9,988 bases of DNA from Pseudomonadota bacterium (GCA_023409175.1 JAEYIG010000186.1:1-9988), one strand, 5' to 3'; shown: positions 1 to 7,078, numbered from the stretch's first letter. A program made the numbers and translations. Notes: generated by a model from the sequence alone, not told the origin.

Positions 1-979
1 GGATTTTTGAAAGCAGGGTTTCGACCGTTGTTTTCACTGCGGCTAATGTCGGTACTTCATCAGGACCTCCAAGGCTGACAATATTGTCGGACCAGTCGGC
101 ACAGGTTCTCCAGCGGGAGATGTTGCAATAGATCTGGACGGTCGGCTTGTCGTAAGCGGCTGCCAGATGCGAGAGGCCGGTATCGACCCCGACGATGAAA
201 CTGGCTTTTCCTGTCAGGAGAGCTGCATCCATGATGGAAAGACGCGGCAGTACTTTTGCATTTGGCAGAGAAGCTGCAAGTGATGTCGCTTCCTCGAATT
301 CCTGTGTCGAACCCCACGGAAGAAGAATACTCATGCCCGATTTTTCCAGCAAGTGGCCTATCTCAATCCAGTTTTGTCGGGGCCATTTCTTGGAATCGCG
401 GGACGTTCCATGGAAAAAAACGGCATAAGGTCCCGAAGGCAACCAATCAGGATGTTCTTCAGGTACGGCCAGACCAAAATCCGGCGGCGTGTCGATGGTG
501 TAGCCAAGGGCTTTTGCCACAATTTCACGACCTCGCTGGACAACATGAATGTGTTTTTCCACCGAAATGCTTTTATCGTGAAAAATGCGGGATAACGGTT
601 CATATCCTGAACCGTCCGTCTTATGGGCCAGTCCGATTTTTTTGCCTTTTTGGGTGGTATTGGCAAAACCCATTATCAGTCCGGTTTTGATGAGTCCCTG
701 GGTATCGAAGACGTAGTCGTAAGAGCGGCTTCTCAACTGGTTCAGAAAGAGGCTGAATTCTTTTCGGACAGCAAAAGACAAAAGGTTTTTTCGCCACCGG
801 CGCAGGGCAAAAGGAATGACTTCGTTGACGTGTTTGTTCAATCTGACCAGCCCGACGTAGGATTCCTCGACAACCCAGTCGATGATGGCATCGGGAAAGT
901 GGCGATGAATGTCTGCCAGAACCGGCATGTTATGGACAACGTCACCCAAAGAGGAGACCCGGACAATAAGAATTCGCAT
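1..979 (-). CDS. waaC: Lipopolysaccharide heptosyltransferase I (3' end cut by window edge)
   Basis: Transfers the first L-glycero-D-manno-heptose from ADP-heptose onto Kdo2-lipid A, building the LPS inner core at the inner face of the cytoplasmic membrane (GT-B fold, family GT9). Translating the minus strand from the ATG at 979 gives 326 uninterrupted residues before the window ends. Visible family marks are the N-terminal MRILIVRVSSLGD with the acidic residue at D13, the WVVEE block (35-39), the RRWRK block (60-64), HGTSRDSKKWP (190-200) with K197 aligning to the conserved lysine, and the ADP-heptose-binding DTGLSH (266-271). E. coli WaaC is about 319 residues, so only a short C-terminal tail should be missing. 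The usual YGPTDP stretch is replaced by a CNISRWRTC-like segment (285-293). A partial AGAAG ribosome site precedes the start. It lies 29 bases after fau on the same strand, so the two are probably cotranscribed. Confidence 0.93.
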   Translation of the reverse strand, partial: MRILIVRVSSLGDVVHNMPVLADIHRHFPDAIIDWVVEESYVGLVRLNKHVNEVIPFALRRWRKNLLSFAVRKEFSLFLNQLRSRSYDYVFDTQGLIKTGLIMGFANTTQKGKKIGLAHKTDGSGYEPLSRIFHDKSISVEKHIHVVQRGREIVAKALGYTIDTPPDFGLAVPEEHPDWLPSGPYAVFFHGTSRDSKKWPRQNWIEIGHLLEKSGMSILLPWGSTQEFEEATSLAASLPNAKVLPRLSIMDAALLTGKASFIVGVDTGLSHLAAAYDKPTVQIYCNISRWRTCADWSDNIVSLGGPDEVPTLAAVKTTVETLLSKI

Positions 980-1008
980 CAGGACTTCTGTAATTGGTAA
1001 AAAGTGAA

Positions 1009-1605
1009 TTAAAGCACAATTCCCTGCTCGGTAATAATGCAATCGAGCGGAATGTCGTTTTCTTCGGCATCGAAAGACGTTGCCAGACAGGAATAGGCGA
1101 CGCCGATTTTATGCGTTTCGGGATAAAGGGCGAGTGTGCGGTCGAAAAAACCGCCTCCATATCCAAGACGATATCCATTTTTCGTAAATCCTACGCAGGG
1201 GATCAGTAACGCTGCTGGCATAGGTGCAGGCACCTGTTTTTTCGGAATGGCAATGCCGTAATCGCCAATCAGCAATTCGTCACCGGGAGACCAGTGGATA
1301 AATTGCAGCGGTTTGTCTTTTCCTGATGTAATCGGTAAAGACAGGGACATTTTTGCGGATAATTCGATATAGAGGCCGTCAAGATCCGGTTCGTTCCGGA
1401 TGGGCAGGTAAACGCCCAGTGAGGCAAAAGCGAAAGGTTCCAGATGATTTGAAACTTGTTGGCTGATTTGTTGATCAAAATACTTGCGTTCGTCCGCACT
1501 GATTTCACTTCGCAGCTTCAGAAGCGAACGACGCAGTGCCCGTTTATCGTGAGCGGCCGATGACGGCTCACCATGCTTGATGTTATCTGATGGTGGTAAA
1601 CTCAT
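1009..1605 (-). CDS. fau: 5-formyltetrahydrofolate cyclo-ligase
   Basis: ATP-dependent cytoplasmic enzyme (MTHFS/YgfA family) that converts 5-formyl-THF to 5,10-methenyl-THF, recycling stored folate into one-carbon metabolism. The 198-residue protein shows the basic N-terminal helix KRALRRSLLKLR (21-32) of the nucleotide site, the VYLPIRNEPD segment (65-74) and the diagnostic C-terminal motif GYRLGYGGGFFDR (144-156). Length is normal. The ATG at 1605 is the only in-frame start between an upstream TGA and the conserved region. Its nearest purine-rich tract (GGGA) lies about 14 bases upstream, so the ribosome site is poor. The first 19 residues are unconserved-looking. It leads a probable fau-waaC unit and is divergent from slt. 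The 6S RNA gene, which often flanks this gene in proteobacteria, has no room upstream here. Confidence 0.95.
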   Translation of the reverse strand: MSLPPSDNIKHGEPSSAAHDKRALRRSLLKLRSEISADERKYFDQQISQQVSNHLEPFAFASLGVYLPIRNEPDLDGLYIELSAKMSLSLPITSGKDKPLQFIHWSPGDELLIGDYGIAIPKKQVPAPMPAALLIPCVGFTKNGYRLGYGGGFFDRTLALYPETHKIGVAYSCLATSFDAEENDIPLDCIITEQGIVL

Positions 1606-1644
1606 AATATGATATCAATCCCGACTGAATTTGAAAGGTCTGTC

Positions 1645-3558
1645 ATGTGTGCAAAAATCAGAAGCTTCATATTGTTCGCAATGGTGTTCATGATTTTACC
1701 CCTTGCGCAGGCTTCGCAGGATTTAACGTCTTCTTCTGCACAGGATGAAACTTTCCGTCAATTGCGCGAGGCGTCCAGAAAACAGGATTCATCACGTGCC
1801 GCCCGACTGGCCGACAGTCTCCGGAATTATCCGGTTCCATCATACGTCGATTATTATCTTCTCAAATCGGATTTGCGCAATGCCAGTGAAGCGCAGGTTG
1901 ATGCCTATCTGAACAAATACAAGGGAACGGCCATCGCTGACCGCTTGCGAAACGACTGGTTGCTCATTCAGGGAAAAAATGGAAACTGGGCGAGTTTTGA
2001 CAGACATTTCCCGCTTTTCGAATTGGCTGACGATACGCAGGTCAAGTGTTATGCATTGCTTTCCGCATCCGCCAAAGGCCAGAACGTAGCCGATGAAGCC
2101 CGGAAACTGTTGACGGTCCCCAAGAAATATGGAGAAGCCTGTTATGCGCTGGTGACGGATCTGGCGGCTAAAAAACAGTTCAGCGACGACGATGTCTGGT
2201 TCCAGAGCCGGCTGGCCGGCGAATCCAGCATGACGGCCCTCGCCGCACGGTTCGGCACACTGGCTGGTGCCGAAAAAACAGATATTTCCAGAGCGATCGA
2301 ATTGCCTGCCATGGTGCTGAGCCGGGGCCCTGGTGCGGATCGCCTGTCTCATGAAAAATTTCTCCTGGCCTTGCAGAAGGTCGCCAAAAAAGATCAGGGG
2401 TTGGCTGCACAATACCTGAATGACGCTTCTTCGGCCCTGAACAGGAAGGAACAGGCTATTGGCTGGTCCGTGATTGCCCTGCCTGCTTCCATCGCTTTGT
2501 CGCCCAATGCTCTGGAATACTGGAAAAAAGCCCAGACGGCCAATATTTCAGCATATGCCCATGAATGGAAAGTCCGCACCGCCCTGCGCAAGGAAGACTG
2601 GAAACTGGTAGACGAATGGATCAACCAGATGCCGGTATCGCTGCAGAAAGAACCTTCATGGATCTACTGGAAAGGCCGTGCCCAGCAGGCAATGGGACAT
2701 CGTGAACGGGCGCACAAGCTTTTCGCATCGATTGCCGACCAGTATCACTTCTATGGCCAGCTGGCCCTTGAGGAACAGGGCAGGAAAATCGTATCACCTG
2801 TTAACGGAAAACCGTTGAACCGGTCTGAAGTCGCGACGATGGCCTCAAATCCCGGTTTTCAGCTGGCACAGAAATTTTTCAACATGAACTGGCGCTTTGA
2901 GGGGACCCGGGAATGGAACTGGCAACTTCGCAAGATGAATGAACGCCAGTTGCTGGCTGCCGCCGAATATGCCCGTGAGGTAAATCTTCTTGACCGGATG
3001 GTCAATACGTCTGACCGAACGAAAAAAGAAGTGGATTTCAACCAGCGTTTCCCGACCCCTTTCAAGGAAAACATGAAAGTGGCGACGAATCAGCTTGGGC
3101 TGGATATGGCATGGACTTATGGGCTGATCAGGCAGGAATCCCGTTTCGTCATGAAAGCACAATCATCGGTAGGCGCTTCCGGCCTGATGCAGGTCATGCC
3201 GGCGACAGCCAAATATGTGGCGAAAAAAATCGGCCTTTCCGATTATCACCATGGAAAGATCAATAGCGTCGACACGAATATATTGCTCGGTACGAATTAT
3301 CTGAATATGGTCCTGAACGATCTTGGCGGTTCCCAGGTGCTCGCAACAGCGGCATACAATGCGGGACCGAAGAGACCGAAAGCCTGGCGTTCCACCTTGT
3401 CCAGAACGGTTGACGGCGCTATTTTTGCCGAAACGATTCCATTTACCGAGACAAGGGATTACGTGAAAAACGTCATGTCGAATGCGACGTACTATGCCGC
3501 ACTGTTCGAAAACCGGCCGCAATCCCTGAAACAACGCCTTGGTCGCATTTATCCATAA
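1645..3558 (+). CDS. slt: Soluble lytic murein transglycosylase (Slt70-like)
   Basis: Periplasmic exo-acting transglycosylase that cleaves MurNAc-GlcNAc bonds in peptidoglycan, leaving 1,6-anhydro-MurNAc ends. I choose the ATG at 1645, not 1609, because it is preceded at 6 bases by GAAAGG and begins a clean signal peptide: basic MCAKIR, a hydrophobic core, then AQA before SQD (cleavage near residue 23). The 637-residue product has a long alpha-helical N-terminal part (about 40-430) typical of the Slt70 superhelical doughnut. The C-terminal SLT domain carries the catalytic glutamate E498 in GLIRQESRF, then GASGLMQVMPATA (510-522), AAYNAGP (569-575) and the ETIPFTETRDYVKNV block (from 596). Size matches the roughly 640-residue family. 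Nothing looks broken. Its promoter probably lies in the short gap or inside the 5' end of fau. Confidence 0.95.
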   Translation: MCAKIRSFILFAMVFMILPLAQASQDLTSSSAQDETFRQLREASRKQDSSRAARLADSLRNYPVPSYVDYYLLKSDLRNASEAQVDAYLNKYKGTAIADRLRNDWLLIQGKNGNWASFDRHFPLFELADDTQVKCYALLSASAKGQNVADEARKLLTVPKKYGEACYALVTDLAAKKQFSDDDVWFQSRLAGESSMTALAARFGTLAGAEKTDISRAIELPAMVLSRGPGADRLSHEKFLLALQKVAKKDQGLAAQYLNDASSALNRKEQAIGWSVIALPASIALSPNALEYWKKAQTANISAYAHEWKVRTALRKEDWKLVDEWINQMPVSLQKEPSWIYWKGRAQQAMGHRERAHKLFASIADQYHFYGQLALEEQGRKIVSPVNGKPLNRSEVATMASNPGFQLAQKFFNMNWRFEGTREWNWQLRKMNERQLLAAAEYAREVNLLDRMVNTSDRTKKEVDFNQRFPTPFKENMKVATNQLGLDMAWTYGLIRQESRFVMKAQSSVGASGLMQVMPATAKYVAKKIGLSDYHHGKINSVDTNILLGTNYLNMVLNDLGGSQVLATAAYNAGPKRPKAWRSTLSRTVDGAIFAETIPFTETRDYVKNVMSNATYYAALFENRPQSLKQRLGRIYP

Positions 3559-3579
3559 TTGGCTGTGTTTGCGTTTCCG

Positions 3580-3598
3580 GCATGTTTTTGGAACATGC
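3580..3598. terminator. Small hairpin downstream of slt
   Basis: GCATGTT (3580-3586) and AACATGC (3592-3598) form a perfect 7-bp stem with a 5-base loop, 21 bases after the slt stop codon. No T-run follows on the plus strand, so this is a weak intrinsic terminator at best. It may act as a 3'-end stabiliser or be chance. Confidence 0.3.
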
Positions 3599-3633
3599 TG
3601 CATAATAATTCCAACGGCCAGATCTGCCTTTCA

Positions 3634-3648
3634 AAGTGATTGTCACTT
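3634..3648. repeat. Second inverted repeat in the slt-cca gap
   Basis: AAGTGA (3634-3639) and TCACTT (3643-3648) are perfect inverse copies around a 3-base spacer, followed by CTTGTT. It could be a weak terminator stem for slt or a protein-binding dyad upstream of cca. The rest of the 192-base gap (3559-3750) holds the hairpin at 3580 and the short leader ORF at 3716. A TTGACG at 3664 lacks a well-spaced -10, so no promoter is called. Confidence 0.25.
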
Positions 3649-3715
3649 CTTGTTACAACGAAATTGACGTAATCGTTTAAACTGGGAGGTAGACTGTTTT
3701 TTCAGGCTCATACAA

Positions 3716-3754
3716 ATGAACCTGACTCACTTTGGCGATATCGAAAAATTATGA
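3716..3754 (+). CDS. Possible 12-codon leader ORF coupled to cca
   Basis: ATG at 3716 opens a 12-codon frame, MNLTHFGDIEKL, whose TGA stop (3752-3754) overlaps the cca start codon as ATGA. An AGG at 3704-3706 lies 9 bases upstream of the leader start. By contrast, the 20 bases before the cca ATG show no Shine-Dalgarno sequence. The arrangement is what translational coupling by re-initiation looks like. The peptide has no run of a single amino acid that would suggest classical attenuation. It could also be a chance ORF, because short frames ending in ATGA are not rare. Confidence 0.35.
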   Translation: MNLTHFGDIEKL

Positions 3755-5037
3755 AAATATATACCGTTGGTGGGGCTGTAAGAGATACGATTATGGGGTT
3801 GCCCGTACACGACCAGGATTATGTCGTTGTCGGGTCAACCGTTGAAGAAATGCTTTCGCTGGGGTTCAAGCCCATCGGAAAGGAATTTCCTGTTTTCCTT
3901 CACCCCGAGACCAGTCAGGAATATGCATTGGCCCGCACGGAAAAGAAAGTCGCGCCAGGATACAAGGGGTTCGTTTTTCACGCATCTCCTGATGTTACTT
4001 TGGAAGAAGACCTTCTACGACGCGATTTGACGATCAATGCCATGGCAATGTCGGAAGAGGGAGAGATCGTCGATCCGTTCGGTGGCCGAAAAGATATCGA
4101 AAACCGGGTGTTCCGTCATGTATCGGATGCGTTTGCCGAAGATCCGGTCAGGATTCTCAGACTGGCGCGCTTTGCGGCCCGTTACACGGACTTTACAATT
4201 GCTCCCGAAACCATGGAGCTGATGAAGAAAATGGTGGCGGATGGCGAGGTTGACGCTCTCGTTCCGGAAAGGATCTGGAAAGAATTGTCGCAGGGACTGA
4301 TGGAGGTAAAACCATCACGGATGATCCAGGTCATGCACGACTGCGGTGCTCTGGCACGCATTTTCCCTGAAATCGAGGCTTTGTGGGACGTTCCGCAACC
4401 GGAACGGTACCATCCGGAAATATATGCCGGCAAACACACGCTCCTGGCGCTGGATTATTCCGCCAAAATGAATTATCCCCTGACGGTTCGTTTTTCCGTC
4501 CTTTTGCATGATCTCGGAAAGGGAACGACCCCACCGAACCAGTGGCCGCATCATCGCGCTCATGAAGAACGGGGCGCATCATTGGTCGACAATGTCTGCC
4601 GTCGTCTGCATGTCTCCAAAATGCTGAAGGACATTGCCGTCATGACGGCCAGGGAACATGGCAACATCAGGCGCAGTTCCGAATTGCGCTCCAAGACCGC
4701 GGTCATGGTGCTGGAACGCTGCGATGCATTCCGGCGACCTGACCGGTTTATCGACGTGATCAACGCGACCGAATGCGATTTGCGTGGCAGAAAATCCGAA
4801 ACGGTCAGTTTTGAAGATATCGAGTTTCCTCAAAGGGATTACTGGATGATGGTATTGAATGCGGCCAGAAGTATTGATGCACAAGCCATTATCCAGTCGA
4901 TGGACGACGCATCGGAAGAAATCCCGCGTGCATTGCACAATGCGAGGGCAGACGCTGCAGCGGATGCGGTGAATGCCTGGAGATTCGGACATATCAAAAG
5001 GGAAGGTGTGGCGGAAAGCGGAGCCGGATCGCAATAA
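3751..5037 (+). CDS. cca: CCA-adding tRNA nucleotidyltransferase with HD domain
   Basis: Class II nucleotidyltransferase that builds and repairs the 3'-CCA end of tRNAs from CTP and ATP without a nucleic acid template. The 428-residue protein opens with MKIYTVGGAVRD (GGxxRD motif, 7-12). The metal-binding D21 and D23 follow in DQDYVVVG. The RRDLT motif (90-94) begins the flexible segment and neck, and EDPVRILR (130-137) belongs to the nucleotide-template region. A C-terminal HD phosphohydrolase domain with HDLGKG (253-258) matches the gammaproteobacterial form, which adds 2',3'-cyclic phosphodiesterase and phosphatase activity. Collinearity with the 412-residue E. coli enzyme is close end to end, with a slightly longer tail. 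No in-frame start lies upstream, so ATG 3751 is firm, although it lacks a clear ribosome site of its own. Confidence 0.97.
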   Translation: MKIYTVGGAVRDTIMGLPVHDQDYVVVGSTVEEMLSLGFKPIGKEFPVFLHPETSQEYALARTEKKVAPGYKGFVFHASPDVTLEEDLLRRDLTINAMAMSEEGEIVDPFGGRKDIENRVFRHVSDAFAEDPVRILRLARFAARYTDFTIAPETMELMKKMVADGEVDALVPERIWKELSQGLMEVKPSRMIQVMHDCGALARIFPEIEALWDVPQPERYHPEIYAGKHTLLALDYSAKMNYPLTVRFSVLLHDLGKGTTPPNQWPHHRAHEERGASLVDNVCRRLHVSKMLKDIAVMTAREHGNIRRSSELRSKTAVMVLERCDAFRRPDRFIDVINATECDLRGRKSETVSFEDIEFPQRDYWMMVLNAARSIDAQAIIQSMDDASEEIPRALHNARADAAADAVNAWRFGHIKREGVAESGAGSQ

Positions 5038-5041
5038 ATAT

Positions 5042-5069
5042 TTGTAATTGTCGTAAATTCAGGTAAAGT
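5042..5069 (+). promoter_or_regulatory. Weak sigma70-like promoter candidate before the GNAT gene
   Basis: TTGTAA (5042-5047) and TAAAGT (5064-5069) are separated by 16 bases; each matches four of six consensus positions. They fall in the 106-base gap between cca and the acetyltransferase, which also contains a weak 5-bp hairpin (CACTT 5073-5077, AAGTG 5084-5088). The gene could instead be read from the cca transcript. Confidence 0.25.
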
Positions 5070-5143
5070 CTCCACTTAAAATGAAGTGTTGCAGTCAATG
5101 AATAATGCTTTTGACTTGAAGCTTTTTCGCTGGAGATGAGCGT

Positions 5144-5803
5144 ATGAGGGAAGATCCTGTTGTTTTCATCAAAGAACTGTCTGAACAGGATCGCCCTTTC
5201 ATGCTTAATCACTTTCTCGGGTTGAGTGCGGCTGACAGGCGATTGCGTTTTGGCGCGGCGCTGCCGGACGAAGCTGTCACAAAATACGTCAATGCCATCG
5301 ATTTTGACAGGGATACCATTTTCGGGGTTTACGAGAGCACCTTCAATCTGGTCGGTGTCGGCCATCTTGCTTTTCCCGTTCCGGAAAAATTGCCTCCCAG
5401 CGATGACGTTCAGCCAAATCGTGTCGCCGAATTCGGCGTTTCCGTGTCAGCGCCCATGCGCCGGAAAAACGTTGGCACCAAGCTGTTTGACCGGGCAGCC
5501 ATCCATTGCCGGAACAAACATATCAATACCCTGTATATCCACTGTCTTGCCTCGAACCGGCCAATGATCTGCATTGCGGAAAAAGCGGGAATGGAAATCC
5601 ATAAGGATCACGGAGAGGTGGATGGTTATCTCAAATTGCCCATACCTGACTCGGACAGCATCAGGCAGGAAAATGCGGAAGAACGGGCGGCCATACTGGA
5701 CTATGCCCTGAACGGGAAAATGAAGGAAGCCGTGAAATGGCTCAAAAAGATTATTTCACATGAAAAGCAGGATACGTCGAAATCGTCTCTGGATCAGCCC
5801 TGA
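5144..5803 (+). CDS. GNAT-family N-acetyltransferase
   Basis: Probable acetyl-CoA-dependent acetyltransferase; the acceptor is unknown. A GGAG ribosome site (5132-5135) sits 8 bases before the ATG. The 219-residue protein shows the GNAT core at about residues 8-165: an N-terminal strand VFIKELSEQD, a strand-turn at VGVGHLAF (70-77), motif A AEFGVSVSAPMRRKNVGTKLF (95-115) that binds the CoA pyrophosphate, and motif B around ASNRPMICIAEKAGM (136-150). In the RxxGxG loop the first glycine is asparagine (R106-R-K-N109-V-G111). After residue 170 a charged helical tail of about 50 residues follows, absent from minimal GNAT proteins. A polar N-terminus and no membrane segments indicate a cytosolic location. 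The 3' end overlaps the convergent small gene by 10 bases. It resembles acetyltransferases of Burkholderiales that act on small molecules or proteins, but the substrate cannot be read. Confidence 0.85.
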   Translation: MREDPVVFIKELSEQDRPFMLNHFLGLSAADRRLRFGAALPDEAVTKYVNAIDFDRDTIFGVYESTFNLVGVGHLAFPVPEKLPPSDDVQPNRVAEFGVSVSAPMRRKNVGTKLFDRAAIHCRNKHINTLYIHCLASNRPMICIAEKAGMEIHKDHGEVDGYLKLPIPDSDSIRQENAEERAAILDYALNGKMKEAVKWLKKIISHEKQDTSKSSLDQP

Positions 5804-5973
5804 CGTTTTGTCTCTTTTTTCCTGTCCCTGTTTAAAGGTTCTTTCTTGTCCGGCTTGCTGATGGCGACCGGATCGCTGGCAGGAAAGGTTTCCTGCAAGG
5901 CTTCATCCAGGTAATCGTCAAGGCTTTTCACACCCTCCTGATTGTCTTTCATTGCTTTCTTCGTACCGGGCAT
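5794..5973 (-). CDS. Small conserved protein with ETFPASDP motif
   Basis: A 59-residue hydrophilic protein. I start it at the ATG at 5973 because a strong AAGGAG (5980-5985, minus sense) lies 6 bases upstream. A longer frame to 6045 would swallow that site and overlap the divergent hydrolase gene. The central segment SLDDYLDEALQETFPASDP is characteristic of a widespread family of very small uncharacterised proteobacterial proteins; the rest is lysine- and aspartate-rich and looks disordered, ending in a basic RDRKKETKRQG tail. There is no signal peptide or membrane segment. No molecular function is established that I know of. Its stop lies 10 bases inside the convergent acetyltransferase gene, so the two transcripts overlap at their ends. 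Confidence 0.8.
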   Translation of the reverse strand: MPGTKKAMKDNQEGVKSLDDYLDEALQETFPASDPVAISKPDKKEPLNRDRKKETKRQG

Positions 5974-5985
5974 CTCTTTCTCCTT

Positions 5986-6014
5986 TTGTAGATGCATCGT
6001 CATGACGCTACAAT
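5986..6014 (+). promoter_or_regulatory. Promoter of the MBL hydrolase with embedded palindromes
   Basis: TTGTAG (5986-5991) and TACAAT (6009-6014, five of six consensus positions) are 17 bases apart, about 30 bases before the ATG at 6044. The spacer contains GATGCATC (5991-5998) and CGTCATGACG (5998-6007), both perfect palindromes. Dyads between -35 and -10 are the usual place for a regulator to bind. TTGTAG and CTACAA (6008-6013) also form an inverted pair. Confidence 0.45.
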
Positions 6015-6043
6015 TCTGTTTTCGATGATTGGCAGGCCGATTC

Positions 6044-7054
6044 ATGACAGAAATCTCTTACCCTTTTGACAAAATGGTTCCGGAAGGTTCCTCCGTGATA
6101 GAGGTTGCTCCCGGTATTTTATGGTTGCGTATGCCATTGCCTTTCGTATTGAACCACGTCAACTTATGGCTGATTAAAGATGGGGACGGTTGGGCCGTTA
6201 TCGACACCGGAGTGACGTGGGACAAGGCAAAGGAACTTTGGGATGAATGGCTGCAAAGCTATCCGTTGACCCGCCAGATCGTCACGCACTACCATCCGGA
6301 TCATGTCGGGTTGTCCGGATGGCTGGAGCAGAAAACGAACGCACCCTTATGGATGACACAAGGCGAATACCTGTGCAGTCTCGCATTGGCTAATGATATG
6401 GGAAATTATTCCATCGGTTCGATGGTCGAGTTGTTCCGCCGGCATGGACTGGACGATGAACGGCTGGAGGCCTTAAAACAGCGTGGAAATGGGTATCGGA
6501 AAGGTTTTCCACTCATCCCAAAGACTTATCGCCGCATTTTTGACAATGGCCAGATCCGGATCGGGGATCATGACTGGAAAGTGATGGTCGGATATGGGCA
6601 TGCTCCGGAACACGCCTCTTTTTATTGTGAGGAACTGAAAATCCTGATTTCGGGGGATATGCTCTTGCCCAGCATTTCAACCAACATCCCTGTCAAGGCA
6701 GCCAATCCCTTCGGCAATCCGCTGGAAGACTTTCTGTCTTCCCTTCAACGTTATCTGGTTTTGCCTGAAGACACTCTCGTTCTGCCTTCCCACGGCCGTC
6801 CCTTTACCGGAATGTATGCGCGGGTTGAGCAGCTCGCCAAACATCACCGGAAACGGTGCGAGGTTTTGCTGGAGGCCTGTTCGAACCCGAGAACGGCTTG
6901 TGAAATCCTGCCGGTCTTGTTCGAACGGGAGATTGTCGATCCCCACCAATGCATGTTTGCGATGGGCGAATCTATCGCCCACATGAATTATCTTGAAAAG
7001 CAGGAAAAACTCATTCGTATTGATGGCGATCAGGTCAGGTTTGTGAGAACCTGA
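6044..7054 (+). CDS. Metallo-beta-lactamase-fold hydrolase with C-terminal helical domain
   Basis: Probable binuclear zinc hydrolase of the glyoxalase II / LACTB2-like branch; substrate unknown. The ATG at 6044 is preceded at 7 bases by GGCAGG and is preferred over a TTG at 6029. The 336-residue protein carries the metal ligands in order: THYHPDH (H82, H84, D86, H87), GHAPEH (H190), SGDM (D205) and LPSHGRPF (H250). A C-terminal region of about 80 residues (HHRKRCEVLLEAC onward) looks like the winged-helix tail common in this group, which helps shape the active site. There is no signal peptide, so it is likely cytoplasmic. The gene stands alone, divergent from the small ETFPASDP gene and convergent with lrgB. 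Thioester or ester hydrolysis is more likely than antibiotic hydrolysis, because the surrounding sequence and length do not fit true beta-lactamases. Confidence 0.88.
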   Translation: MTEISYPFDKMVPEGSSVIEVAPGILWLRMPLPFVLNHVNLWLIKDGDGWAVIDTGVTWDKAKELWDEWLQSYPLTRQIVTHYHPDHVGLSGWLEQKTNAPLWMTQGEYLCSLALANDMGNYSIGSMVELFRRHGLDDERLEALKQRGNGYRKGFPLIPKTYRRIFDNGQIRIGDHDWKVMVGYGHAPEHASFYCEELKILISGDMLLPSISTNIPVKAANPFGNPLEDFLSSLQRYLVLPEDTLVLPSHGRPFTGMYARVEQLAKHHRKRCEVLLEACSNPRTACEILPVLFEREIVDPHQCMFAMGESIAHMNYLEKQEKLIRIDGDQVRFVRT

Positions 7055-7056
7055 CC
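7033..7056. terminator. Perfect 9-bp hairpin at the end of the MBL gene
   Basis: GGTCAGGTT (7033-7041) and AACCTGACC (7048-7056) pair perfectly around a 6-base loop and include the stop codon of the hydrolase gene. It sits between convergent genes (lrgB ends at 7079). No U-tract follows on either strand, so it may protect mRNA 3' ends or assist Rho-dependent termination rather than act as an intrinsic terminator. Confidence 0.4.
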
Positions 7057-7078
7057 GGGCGGTGGTGGCTGAAGGCGG

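Noticed and set aside
623..1000. A 125-residue plus-strand open frame
   Set aside because: Antisense to the N-terminal half of waaC, which has clear catalytic motifs; a composition shadow.
1609..1644. Upstream ATG for slt
   Set aside because: It would put 12 polar residues before the signal peptide; ATG 1645 has a well-spaced GAAAGG and a standard signal sequence.
1840..2412. A 190-residue minus-strand open frame inside slt
   Set aside because: Entirely antisense to a convincing transglycosylase gene. The translation has no family resemblance and no ribosome site, so it is a shadow of coding bias.
4579..5034. A 151-residue minus-strand open frame
   Set aside because: Antisense to the HD-domain half of cca, with no recognisable motif.
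5985..6013. A mirror-image minus-strand promoter (TTGTAG, 17 bases, TACAAA) for the small gene
   Set aside because: The start of transcription would fall about 5 bases before the ATG, deleting the strong ribosome site from the mRNA, so it is unlikely to be the one used.
5974..6045. Longer start for the small ETFPASDP gene (83 residues from 6045)
   Set aside because: The added 24 residues precede the strong AAGGAG site at 5980-5985, would overlap the divergent hydrolase start, and look unlike the family.
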